From the NCBI GenBank assembly GCA_028023455.1, contig JAQFVV010006311.1:3623490-3687489 (forward strand): a stretch of 64,000 nt of DNA, written 5' to 3'. The stretch is from Epiperipatus broadwayi. Lineage: Eukaryota; Onychophora; Udeonychophora; Euonychophora; Peripatidae. Below are positions 37,665-46,850 of this stretch, piece by piece. Both the position numbers and the translations under genes were made by a program. Under the pieces are notes generated by a model. It searched no databases. It was not told the DNA's origin and saw only the letters and a list, made by a program, of their open reading frames with translations. Every line of letters begins with the position of its first letter. The first letter of the stretch is position 1.

Positions 37665-38330
37665 ATAATTCGATGTCGTATTTCTTCAAAGCAATATACG
37701 TAATTATATAATTGAATATTCATAAATACAGTAATTAGATATATTTTAAAAATTTTATTTAGTCTTTGTCAATTAACACTTTGAAAGGCTAACGTTTTCA
37801 CAATTCTATGATCTTAACGTTTGCTACCTGTCTGTTAATTAAATCATGTTTATATTTGTATATTAGCATAGCTTCTTTTATTTATTTTTTGTTATTTTTT
37901 TCAATTTGCAATATTTTAACATTATTGTAATTGAAGTTAAAACCATAAATACATAATAATAATAATAATGTTTCAGCATCAGTTTTTCACGACCATAATA
38001 ATTTATGTATTTATGGGTTTAACTTCAATTACAATAACGTTAAAATATTGCAAATTGAAAAAAATAACAAAAAAATAAAAGAAAAGAAGTTATGCTAATA
38101 TACAAATACAAATATGACTTAATTAACAGGCAGGCACCAAACGTTAAGAGGAAAGTTAGCCTTTCAAAGTGTTAATTGACAACGACTATGAGGATAGTCG
38201 TTAGTCAAAAGCGTTCCTAAGTGGATAAAATTTTTAAAATATATCTGATTACTGTATTTATAAATATTCAATTATATATATGTAATAATATTATAATTCG
38301 ATGTCTGTATTTCTTCAAAGCAATATACAT
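37665..38330. mobile_element. Palindrome of two inverted PLE 3' ends, flanked by ~38-bp direct repeats
   Basis: The left arm (about 37705-37955, minus orientation) and right arm (about 38010-38285, plus orientation) are inverted copies at about 85-90%. They share TAACTTCAATTACAATAA, TGTTAAAATATTGCAAATTG and CTTTCAAAGTGTTAATTGAC. The loop is about 37956-38010. The same sequence, in plus orientation, is the C-terminal coding end plus 3' region of the PLE endonuclease at 38775-39290, which identifies the arms. A direct repeat (ATTATAATTCGATGTC, then GTATTTCTTCAAAGCAATAT) lies outside the arms at about 37668-37702 and 38290-38329, with one base of difference in length. It reads like a long target duplication around a head-to-head insertion. 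Confidence 0.75.
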
Positions 38331-38627
38331 TTATTGCGATATTTTTATACGTACATATAAATCTATTATTATTATTTACTCATTAGTATAAGTAGGTTAT
38401 TTACATAGAAGCTAAGATTCTAAATACAGCTTCAGGCCATATTCACGTTAGCTGCTAATATAACATTATATTTTTTTAAAAGTATTTCAAGTGAAAATAA
38501 GTTATTAATAATTTAAATTTCTTGATATCTAATAAATATAGTGAAATATGAAAGATATTAAGTAGAAATATGAATCGCATAACTTCAAAATCACATTAAA
38601 TAATCCGCATAAAACTAGACCCAGGTG
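38331..38627 (-). mobile_element. Tigger/pogo-like end fragment
   Basis: This is the reverse complement of about 13688-13985: it ends GACCCAGGTG at 38627 followed by TA, and shares ATCTATTATTATTATTTACT and CACTATATTTATTAGATATC (complement) with the complete element. The homology starts abruptly at 38331, immediately after the direct repeat that bounds the PLE palindrome, so the fragment was truncated there. About 85% identity to the 13.7-kb element. Confidence 0.8.
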
Positions 38628-38639
38628 TATATAATGTTA

Positions 38640-39290
38640 TTAGGGATTTTAATACTAGATATAAGAATAAAAATTCTAATAATAATATTGATCTTTCTGC
38701 AAACAATAAACTATGAATATCACATATTTCGAATGATCAAGTAAATTTTATAAGAAAGATTTATAAAGATATATGTGATTATATGTGACATAGCATTTTA
38801 CACACCTTCTACATTAAACAAATTAATAAATAATTCTAAAGATAAAACCTCATTTATGAATAAAAACTGTATCATTTGTAAATGGACATGTAGATGTGGC
38901 AGTGGATATATAAGTGAATTGAGATGTATGTTGGAAAAAAGAACTAAAGAACACTTGCTGTTGTTAAAAAGAGTTCAGAAATAAATTAAATCAAAATTGC
39001 AAAGTAGATAATAATGTTTCAGCATCCATTTTTATGACAATAATAATTCATGTATTTATGGTTTTAACTTCAATTATAATAATGTTAAAATATTGCAAAT
39101 TGAAAAAAATAACAAAATAAAAATAAAAGAAGCTATGCTAATATACAAATACAAATATGACTTAATTAACAGACACACAGCAAACATTAAGAGCACAGAA
39201 TTGTGGGAAGGTTAGCCTGTCAAAGTGTTAGCCTAAGTGGATAAAAATTTTAAAATATATCTGATTATTGTATTTATAAATATTCAATTA
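38640..39290 (+). pseudogene. Penelope-like element GIY-YIG endonuclease domain and 3' end (degraded)
   Basis: The open part (38775-38984) encodes the GIY-YIG nuclease that nicks the PLE target. NCIICKWTCRCGSGYISEL followed by LEKRTKEHLLLLKR matches the intact domain of the 62-kb PLE (NCIYEIPCECGRKYIGET, QRLKEHKLMVKR) position by position. The usual Gly of YIG is Ser. After a stop at 38982 the C-terminal extension is still legible near 39035-39160 (YGFNFNYNNVKILQIEKNNK, then IKEAMLIYKYKYDLINR). Only the C-terminal third of a PLE protein remains; the RT is absent. The 3' half is the sequence repeated in the palindrome at 37665-38330. It is a different PLE family from the one at 62-64 kb. Confidence 0.75.
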
Positions 39291-39959
39291 TATATATATC
39301 TTAAGTAATCAAATGTATTCAAAGTATATCTATTATTAAATTTATTGGTCATAATTCTAAATAAAAATTAAATAGATATTATAACATTTAAGGTATTGCA
39401 AAAACACCTATAATTTTTCCTTTCATTAATATATAAACTTTTAATATTCAAAAAAGAGTTAAATATTGTGGAGTAGTCTTAAATTTTCAAGACTGCTATA
39501 CATTATTATTTTAGCACATAAATTAAAATGTATTTAAAATGTTATTTATTAAAGTATTATTGTTTGTTTAATGTTAAATAGATACACTTCAAAATTAATA
39601 AATTCAGTGCACAAAAATTATTAATATATGCAAACATTTAAAATGAAATTGAATAAAAAAGTATCTTAGTAAATATTTGTACATTAATAAGCTTAATTAA
39701 CTTATATAAGCGCAATATTTTTATTTTGTTATATAATATTTCATTTTGTTCTATTAAAAACAAAGGTTTTCTGCATGTCATAACATGTAATAATCAAAAC
39801 ACATGCACAAAAATGGACCGGGAGAAGGATATCAGTGCAAGTTTGTAATATAAAATTATTTTTATAAATAGGTTAGATTTTTTAAAAAAGGACAAAACAC
39901 ATCTGCAATTTATTTGATTTTGTAAACTTAAATATAAAAATTGTTAGATTAATTGATAT
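39291..39959. other. AT-rich stretch, nothing recognised
   Basis: No recognisable feature. Confidence 0.5.
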
Positions 39960-40155
39960 ATTAAATGTTTTCAGAAAAAAATTCAAATTTATTTATGATT
40001 TTATAAATACATGTAACTTTTAGAAATAACTATGAACACATTTTAAGTGGTATTATTTGCCTCTCTTCTTCAGGTGTTCTTGGCCTAGCTACTTTAAGAT
40101 GGCATAGAAATTGAATCAGAAGTAAATTTATTAAGGACTAATCTCATTTTAATAT
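39960..40155 (-). repeat. Degenerate copy of the 61.8-62.0 kb PLE terminus
   Basis: The plus strand here shares CTCTTCTTCAGGTGTT, GGCCTA, AGTGGTATTATT (vs AGTAGTATTATT) and the downstream AGAA-x-TTGAA-x-TC with 61870-62010, in the same order and orientation. The hammerhead-like GAAAC has decayed to TAAAA. It shows that the terminus is a dispersed repeat, not unique to the 62-kb element. Confidence 0.65.
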
Positions 40156-40859
40156 GACTGGTTAAATATAATTAGAACTGATATTGATGATGATCAAACT
40201 TTGTCAGTTATATGACTTTTTATATAAGACAGATCGGTTATATTTTCTGATCATCATATATCAAACATTTCCGAGAATGTTGCACTTAATGTTCATTGAT
40301 AAATATTTATTTATATAATATTTATAGTGTTAAACCCATGCTAACTCTGAATTGAAATTTTGTTTCCTTTGAAAAATAATACCCATAGACATATCACTCT
40401 CTGGAAACACCAATTCAGTTTCCTTCGATAACATCTTTCCTTAATTCAGTACATGATGGTGAATTATTATGTACACATTTGGATTGAGACAAATAATTAA
40501 AATGGCCAGACAATTAAATAATTTAAATAATAAAACTCTATCAAAAACAATTTCAATTGATACATATTAAAATTCTATATTTATAATTAATTACAATTAT
40601 AAAAACACATATTGAGAAAAAAGTGCCAAGACAATTATTAAGTTTTGATAGACTTTAATATCTCATTTCTTTCCTAAGATTTCATTTCCAACATATTTAC
40701 TAGCAATTTGTTATTAATTTTTTTTACTGAAACAACACAATGTATGAAGAAAAGAAGGAACATCAAAATATATTAAAATGATTCATTAAAGAGAATTGAA
40801 TACCACAAAGTTTTGTAAAATAAAAATGTTATAAAAAATATAATTATAAATTAATAAGG
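40156..40859. other. AT-rich stretch, nothing recognised
   Basis: No recognisable feature. Confidence 0.45.
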
Positions 40860-42400
40860 AAACATTTGAAAAAGAATAAAACTTTCAATGCTATAAAACA
40901 ATATCATGGTATTGATAGAAAAATTATTATTGTAACAAGAAGAAAACATATTATTATTAATAAAAAGAGAAATGACATCATAAAATGTGGGAAAAGTTCT
41001 ATAAAGAATAATATAGCAATAAAGAACAATGGTACAAACTATTTCCTACAAATGCAACATCTAAACTGACAAATATTTTAAATTAAGAAGTGGAATAGGC
41101 AATTAAATCTGTTAAGAGAAACATTTCAAGTAATGATGGCATTATAATTGAAACTTTAAAGTGAAGAATTAGAAAGTTTTTGAAAAAATTACTTATCAAA
41201 TATCTAAATGAAGACGATGTATCAGATGATTGCAAAATTGTAGTACTAACATCATTATTTAAAAATGATGATAAAGAAAATATTTTAAATTACACACTTA
41301 TTAAAATTTTATCAGTTTTCTATAAAATTTTAATCAAGATAATTACAATTTATCTATGTTGAACTTTGGATTTTAATTAATCAAAAGAAAGCAAAATTTA
41401 AAAATGGGAAAGATATAAAGAAGACCTATGCAAATGAATTCTATTGTGCTTTAGACTAGTAGATTATGAAAAGGTATGCTGAATCATCAAGTTATAGACC
41501 TAGAATTTTGCCATATCCTGAAAAATATTTATCAAAACATAACAGAAATGATTAGACTACATAGCGATAGTAAGATTAACATCGATAAGAGTGCAGGTAG
41601 GACATCTATATATCTCCAAAACTTTTAATTATGCAAAGTATTTTGTGAATTTAATTGGAATCTAAGAAATTTAAAGAGAACTGACATTATTTAAGGCATC
41701 TATATTTTGCAGTTGGTAAGATTATTTTTGAAAATAATGTTTTACAGCTTTATGAAATATTGCAAGAGTTATCAGATGAAAGTGAGGATGTACAACAACT
41801 AAGCTAAAAGGCTAAAATAAAGAATAATGGATGAACAAAATAAAGATTCGTAATGATATATTAAAAAAAGTTAACAATTACAAATATTTTGGTAAGATTA
41901 TTAATACAGCTGAAAACATAATGAAATAAATTAGTCATAGAATTAAATAAGGATGGAATGGTTTTAATAAAAATAAATTAATATCAAAAGGAAATATAAT
42001 TATATGTTTGAACAGAAATATTTTCAAAAATATGTTTTACCAGTTCTTACTTATGGACATGATACATGGACACTTAGCAGAAGAACAATATAAAGACTTA
42101 TTCAATGAAGTATGAAGAGATGTATATTAAGGGTGATAAGAAAGAATTAGAAACAAAGTTCATATCTCAGAAAACAGATTGATATTATTAATATCATTGA
42201 AAGAATTAGTGGATGAAGTAAAGCTGGGATCGATATATTTCTAGAAGAGATAATAGATTGACATTTGAAATCTTAAATGAATCTTAAGATATTGTATAAG
42301 ACCTAGAAAGGAATGTCAGTGAATGTAATGTAGTTTGCTAGTACGATATGGATAAGTAAAGCTGGAAACCAGAGAATCTGAATGAAACTTGAAGATACTT
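40860..42400 (+). pseudogene. RTE-like LINE pseudogene (copy 2, same family as 35735-37090)
   Basis: Plus-strand frames contain AIKSVKRNISSNDGIIIETL at about 41097-41157 (the usual K-A-P-G-x-D-G-I start of RT), KKLLIKYL, IVVLTSLFKNDDKENILNYT, and LVDYEKV near 41456 (motif A region). KVNNYKYFGKIINTAENIMK follows near 41870, then VLPVLTYGHDTWTLS near 42037-42080, a word diagnostic of the RTE C-terminal region (L-T-Y-G-x-E-T-W-T-L). Upstream, 40866-41069 is an open stretch from the linker between endonuclease and RT, so this copy extends further 5' than copy 1. Many stops; clearly dead. Confidence 0.8.
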
Positions 42401-42436
42401 TCATGTTGTCATGGATGGATATTATTTGAAAATATA

Positions 42437-42790
42437 TATATATTGTAACCAGACCCGCATACAACCGTTTTATTACGTCAGCTGTAACAATTTTCTGATG
42501 AGCATGTTGTAGGAAGGAGCTATCAATTGACATTCCTAATGCAGATGTTAATGCCTCCTACAACAATATTTCCTGCTCATCAGAGGATGTAGTACGATAG
42601 AGACTGGAAACATCTAAATATTTCTATGTTTGGTTTCCCAAAAAGCGCCATTAGAGTTCCGTCTCACTACAACCTGACTTGCCTAGATCTAGTTATGCCA
42701 GACGTAGCTCAGAAGGCATGAGATTCTCATGAACAAGTGCTATAACTGATGAGTGATGCAATAAAACAAAACATAATTGGACAACTGGAT
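42437..42790. repeat. Less AT-rich repeat block with inverted arms
   Basis: CTGATGAGCA...TGTTGTAGGAAGG at 42495-42517 is repeated inverted at 42554-42583, where an extra eight or so bases separate the two halves. A CATGAGATTCTCATG hairpin lies near 42717-42731, and GTAATAAAAC (minus strand, near 42470) recurs as GCAATAAAAC on plus near 42755. The A-box-like TAGCTCAGAAGG is at about 42706. The block looks like a composite retroelement terminus or SINE, but I cannot assign a class. Confidence 0.45.
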
Positions 42791-42954
42791 AACCAATTTA
42801 ATTTTTAGTAACAAAAAAAAAATTTATTAAATAACAATTAATTTGCAATTTCTAACAAAGTTCATTTCTATTCACATGATAACTCATCTTCATTTTTACT
42901 TATGAAAGAGTTAGAAGCAGTTCTTTTTTTTTTATCAATAGTTCATTTACAAGT

Positions 42955-43355
42955 TCATTTATGAGAAGACGTTTGGAAACAGTCTAATTCAACAATAGTT
43001 CAATTTTGAATTCCTTTATGAGAAGAAGCTTGGAAATATTCTAATTCAACAATAGTTCATTTTGAATTCATTTATGAGAAGAAGCCTGGAAATATTCTAG
43101 TTCAACAATAGTTCATTTTGAATTCATTTATGAGAAGAAGCTTGGGAATATTCTGATTCAACAATAGTTCATTTTGAATTCATTTATGAGAAGAAGCTTG
43201 GAAATATTCTAATTCAACAATAGTTCATTTGGATTCATTTATGAGAAGAAGCTTGGGAATATTCTGATTCAACAATAGTTCATTTTGAATTCATTTATGA
43301 GAAGAAGCTTGGAAATATTCTAATTCAACAATAGTTCATTTGGATTCATTTATGG
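42955..43355. repeat. Minisatellite 1, period 55-57 bp, ~7 units
   Basis: The anchor TTTATGAGAAGA recurs with ATGAG at 42961, 43018, 43074, 43130, 43186, 43241 and 43297; a final partial unit begins near 43352. Units also share ATTCAACAATAGTTCATTT. Several units are nearly identical and the first is most diverged. Higher-order alternation occurs: units with TTGGGAATATTCTGATTC alternate with TTGGAAATATTCTAATTC. Confidence 0.97.
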
Positions 43356-43414
43356 TTTATACAGCATTTCATTATTTTATGAATCATTATTGATTGGTAA
43401 ACATTTAAACTTAG

Positions 43415-43855
43415 CAATTCTTGATTTGTGGAGCATTTATCATTTGGTAACCGAAGCATTTATAATTCAGTCAAATATAAAAGTATATTCATACACATAA
43501 ACTCTGTTTGGCTTGTGGAGCATTTATCATTTAGTAATTGAAGCACTTCTAATCTAGTCAAATATAAAAGTATCTTCATACACATAAACTCTGTTTGGCT
43601 TGTGGAGCATTTATAATTTAGTCAAATATAAAATCATATTCATATACATAAACTCTGTTTGGCTTATGGAGCATTTATCATTTAGTAATTAAAGCATTTC
43701 TAATTTAGCCAAATATAAGAGTATATTTATACACATAAACTCTGTTTGGCTTGTAGAGCATTTATAATTTAGTAATTAAAGAATTTCTAATTTAGTCAAA
43801 TATAAGGGTATATTCACACACATGAATTCTGTTTGGCTTGTGGAGCATTTCTAAT
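43415..43855. repeat. Minisatellite 2, period 87 bp, ~5 units
   Basis: The anchor CTCTGTTTGGCTTGTGGAGC begins at 43502, 43589, 43653, 43740 and 43827, giving spacings of 87, 64, 87 and 87. The short unit has an internal deletion. A diverged first unit (CTTGATTTGTGGAGC) starts near 43415. Unrelated in sequence to minisatellite 1. Confidence 0.96.
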
Positions 43856-43879
43856 CCATATAGTAAATACATTCAAATA

Positions 43880-44230
43880 TTTTTATAAATAAATTTGCGT
43901 ATAACTACTTCATAATTTCATTTTATAACGTATGATAAACATGTTCTAATATTTTACAAAATAAATTCTACGCAATTATTTCATAACTTCACTTTATAAC
44001 ATATGATAAAGATGTTTTAATATTTTATAAAACAAATTCTAGGTAATTATTTCATAACTTCATTTTATAACGTATGATAAAGATGTCTTAATATTTTATT
44101 AAACAAAACGTATGCAACCGTTTCATAAATTCACTTCATAACATATGATAAATATGTTTTAATATTTTATAAAAATAATTTTTATGTAGATATTTCATGA
44201 TGTCAATTTATAATTTATGGTAAAAAATGT
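43880..44230. repeat. Minisatellite 3, period 71 bp, ~5 units
   Basis: The anchor TATGATAAA (last unit TATGGTAAA) occurs at 43931, 44002, 44073, 44144 and 44216. Units share TTCATAACTTCAYTTTATAA and TTAATATTTTATAAAA. Unrelated to the two arrays immediately to its left. Confidence 0.96.
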
Positions 44231-44832
44231 CTAAACATTCCTATAACATAATTACCTTCCAGTTTTGCAGTCTAGTTTACTCTAAAGAAGGCAGGTTATT
44301 TCATCTATGGAAAGTCATGGCATAGCGTGGAGAGAGTGAAGCCACTAAATTACCCCATTGTTATTATAGTTCCTCTAGTAAAGCTTTCTTTTTCCATTTT
44401 CACGTTTTGTTAAAGCTTTATTTTAATGTATCAAAAGAATTAAGTAATACACTTTTTTTTTTAAAAAAAAATTTAATATGTTCTGCTTCTCTGTGTAAGA
44501 CGAGAAAAAAAAAAGTTCTTTTCTTCCGACGACGTGCCTAATTTGAATACTGCCTCAGTTTAACTCAAGTATCTTTTTTCTTTCTTTTTAATGATTGGAT
44601 AATTAATTTCTTTTCTTTTTATTGAGACAGATAAAAAAAAATAAGATGATTTTAACATTTTATTCAATTCCATCAATCACAAAATTAAAAATATGATTTT
44701 TTTAAAACAAATCACAGCTTTTATTTCATTCCCAATTAGACTGAATCATGCTAGACATTTTTAAATGGGGGGGGGGTTATTGAATATTTATATGAGGAAC
44801 AGCATATCTGTTTCAATATATATATATATATA
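44231..44832. other. Unassigned stretch
   Basis: Contains a G10 run near 44768-44777 and poly-A/T tracts. No gene or transposon end was recognised. Confidence 0.45.
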
Positions 44833-44945
44833 AATTTATAGTATTATTTCTGGAAGCTTGTAATAAAAACATAATTGCTAAGTAGCTGACGTTTCACTAT
44901 AATAACAAATAGTTTCCTCAGAGTTTTTTTTTCTCAAGTCATAAG
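44833..44945 (-). repeat. PLE-type terminus with hammerhead-like fold
   Basis: The minus strand at 44921-44890 reads CTGAGGAA, a 5-bp stem (ACTAT/ATAGT) with a short loop, then GAAACGTCAGC. This repeats the arrangement at 61951-61917 (CTGAAGAA, stem, GAAACGTTG) with different stem bases, as expected if the fold rather than the sequence is conserved. It is probably the 3' end of a decayed PLE; no coding is recognisable next to it. Confidence 0.4.
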
Positions 44946-45239
44946 AATGTGTGTGGTGGGATTTTTATTTTCTCATTCTCAAATTCTATTGATTGAGAAG
45001 TTTTAAAAAACATCTTATCCTCCAATAGCTTCTTCCAAATATTGTTAGTTTTCTTTACACTTTTCATTTATACTCTTAGGTCTTTTAAAAATCTCTATAA
45101 CTTCCCTTAGCAGTCTCTGGCCATATTGTTCAATTTTTGCCAGAATATATTACTTTTATTAATTCTTGTTTATATTAATATCTTTGCATAATATGTTAAT
45201 AATCATGGTGAAGTGTATTATATATTTTTTCTGGCTTAA

Positions 45240-45990
45240 TGCTGCGTTTATTGCATTCTTTTATTATGTATTTTAGTAACTGGGTTTTGATATAATTCAT
45301 AGCTATGATTAAAACACTCGCTCAGCTTCGAAGTTACACTAAGCCAAACATACTGATCAAAGAAGAAGAATATAGGCAAAGATTATACAAATAAAAACAA
45401 AATTACATATTAAGTATCAATGACCAATAACAATTCAGAACGGCATTGTATATATGTAAAAACATTTCAAAAATATAAGAAGCGATATTATTTCAGTATA
45501 AATGCCTAAGAATCAAATATTCTCAAAATGCTGCCATGTAAAACAGCACAGATCCTTCACCAACATGATAAAGTTATAAACTGTATCAAAACCCAGTTAC
45601 TAAAATACATAATAAAAGAATACAATAAAAGCAGAAAATGGATTGAAATAATATAGTTATGCTTATATTTCTCACACCGAAAGTGCCCTAAGACAAAGAG
45701 CTACTTTATGAAAAAAGCATAAGACACTTTGCCAGTCATATTAACTTACGTTTGCAAATTTATTACAGATATGCAATAACCAATAACAATTCAGAACGGC
45801 ATTATATTTAAGCAAAAACATCATAATAGTATTATAATTAAACAAAAACACCGTAAGAATGGATATCATTTCTGAATTAAAATCTAAAAAATCAAGTATT
45901 CCCAAGATACTACTGTATAAACCTGAAAATTGTTTCACCAACACGATAAGACTGCGAAATGTATCAAAATTCCATTACTTAAATAACACA
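45240..45990. mobile_element. Nested foldback and direct-repeat element
   Basis: About 52 bp at 45250-45302 (ATTCTTTTATTATGTATTTT, then AGTAACTGGGTTTTGATA) recurs inverted at 45577-45631, nearly perfect. The ~200-bp segment inside the right side (45424-45615; CCAATAACAATTCAGAACGG) then recurs in direct orientation at 45777-45985, ending in a decayed copy of the same terminal word. The layout is terminal arm, unit, inverted arm, second unit, second inverted arm. No coding was recognised. Confidence 0.6.
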
Positions 45991-46769
45991 TAATGCATAT
46001 TCGGTATTAAATATTTTATACATCACAAGTGTTTGCTTCTGTTTACATTATTAATATTATCTTGGAAGAATCGAGAATAGAATAGTTTAAAAAATATGGA
46101 AGATTATTCTTATTATTTAGGACATTAATTTATTTAATTATTACGGCAGAAATAGATTAATAATATTTATGCAAATATTAATAAAAATGTACATATTTAA
46201 TATTTGTTAGTTCTTACTGAACGTAAAATATTCCATAGTTTAATATGATTTTATAAAATATACATAGTTATAGATAATATTTACATACTTTAAACATTTT
46301 ATAATTCCAGTGTCAATTACCGTTGACGTGAAGTAAATAGATGTGGGCACAACTGGACAATATAATTTAATATTGTTGAATATAATTTGATTAATGATAT
46401 GTTAATTATTAATTGCATTTGTTGCTTATTGCTAGTCAAGAGGATAATTATATAAATTGTCAAGTATATAATGATCTACATTAAAAGACAATTTATAATA
46501 TTAGAGATGATGTCTACACTCATAAATCATTATAGTAAAAAGAATAATATAAAAAAAATGAATATCATATTTATTACAAATTTCATTCATTAATATAATT
46601 TTTTGAAAATTATATTATTTTATAATTATTCTATCATTTGAATTAAAACAAAGCATGAGTATGATCTTCTTTAATCAGAATTGTTTACTATACAAATTGT
46701 AATAAATATTCCTATGATATACATAAAATCTAAATCATAATTAAAAGTAGATAACGTATGAAGATAGTA
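45991..46769. other. AT-rich stretch, nothing recognised
   Basis: No recognisable feature. Confidence 0.5.
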
Positions 46770-46850
46770 TGATCAGAAGCATCGGCCTAGAAGCGAACCC
46801 GCAGACAGTTTATCTTTGTTCTGCCATCACGCAGTAGTTTTTATAACTAA
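46770..46850 (-). repeat. Possible tRNA-derived SINE fragment
   Basis: The minus strand contains GCGGGTTCGCTTC (B-box-like) about 35 bases downstream of GATGGCAGAACAAAG (degenerate A-box). The island is less AT-rich than its surroundings. It cannot fold as a convincing tRNA. Confidence 0.3.

Noticed and set aside
42495-42583. CTGATGA words as hammerhead ribozymes
   Set aside because: No stem II followed by GAAA at the right distance on either strand; the words belong to an inverted repeat.
42955-44230. CRISPR-like array
   Set aside because: The repeats are contiguous tandem units without unique spacers, in a eukaryotic transposon-rich context.
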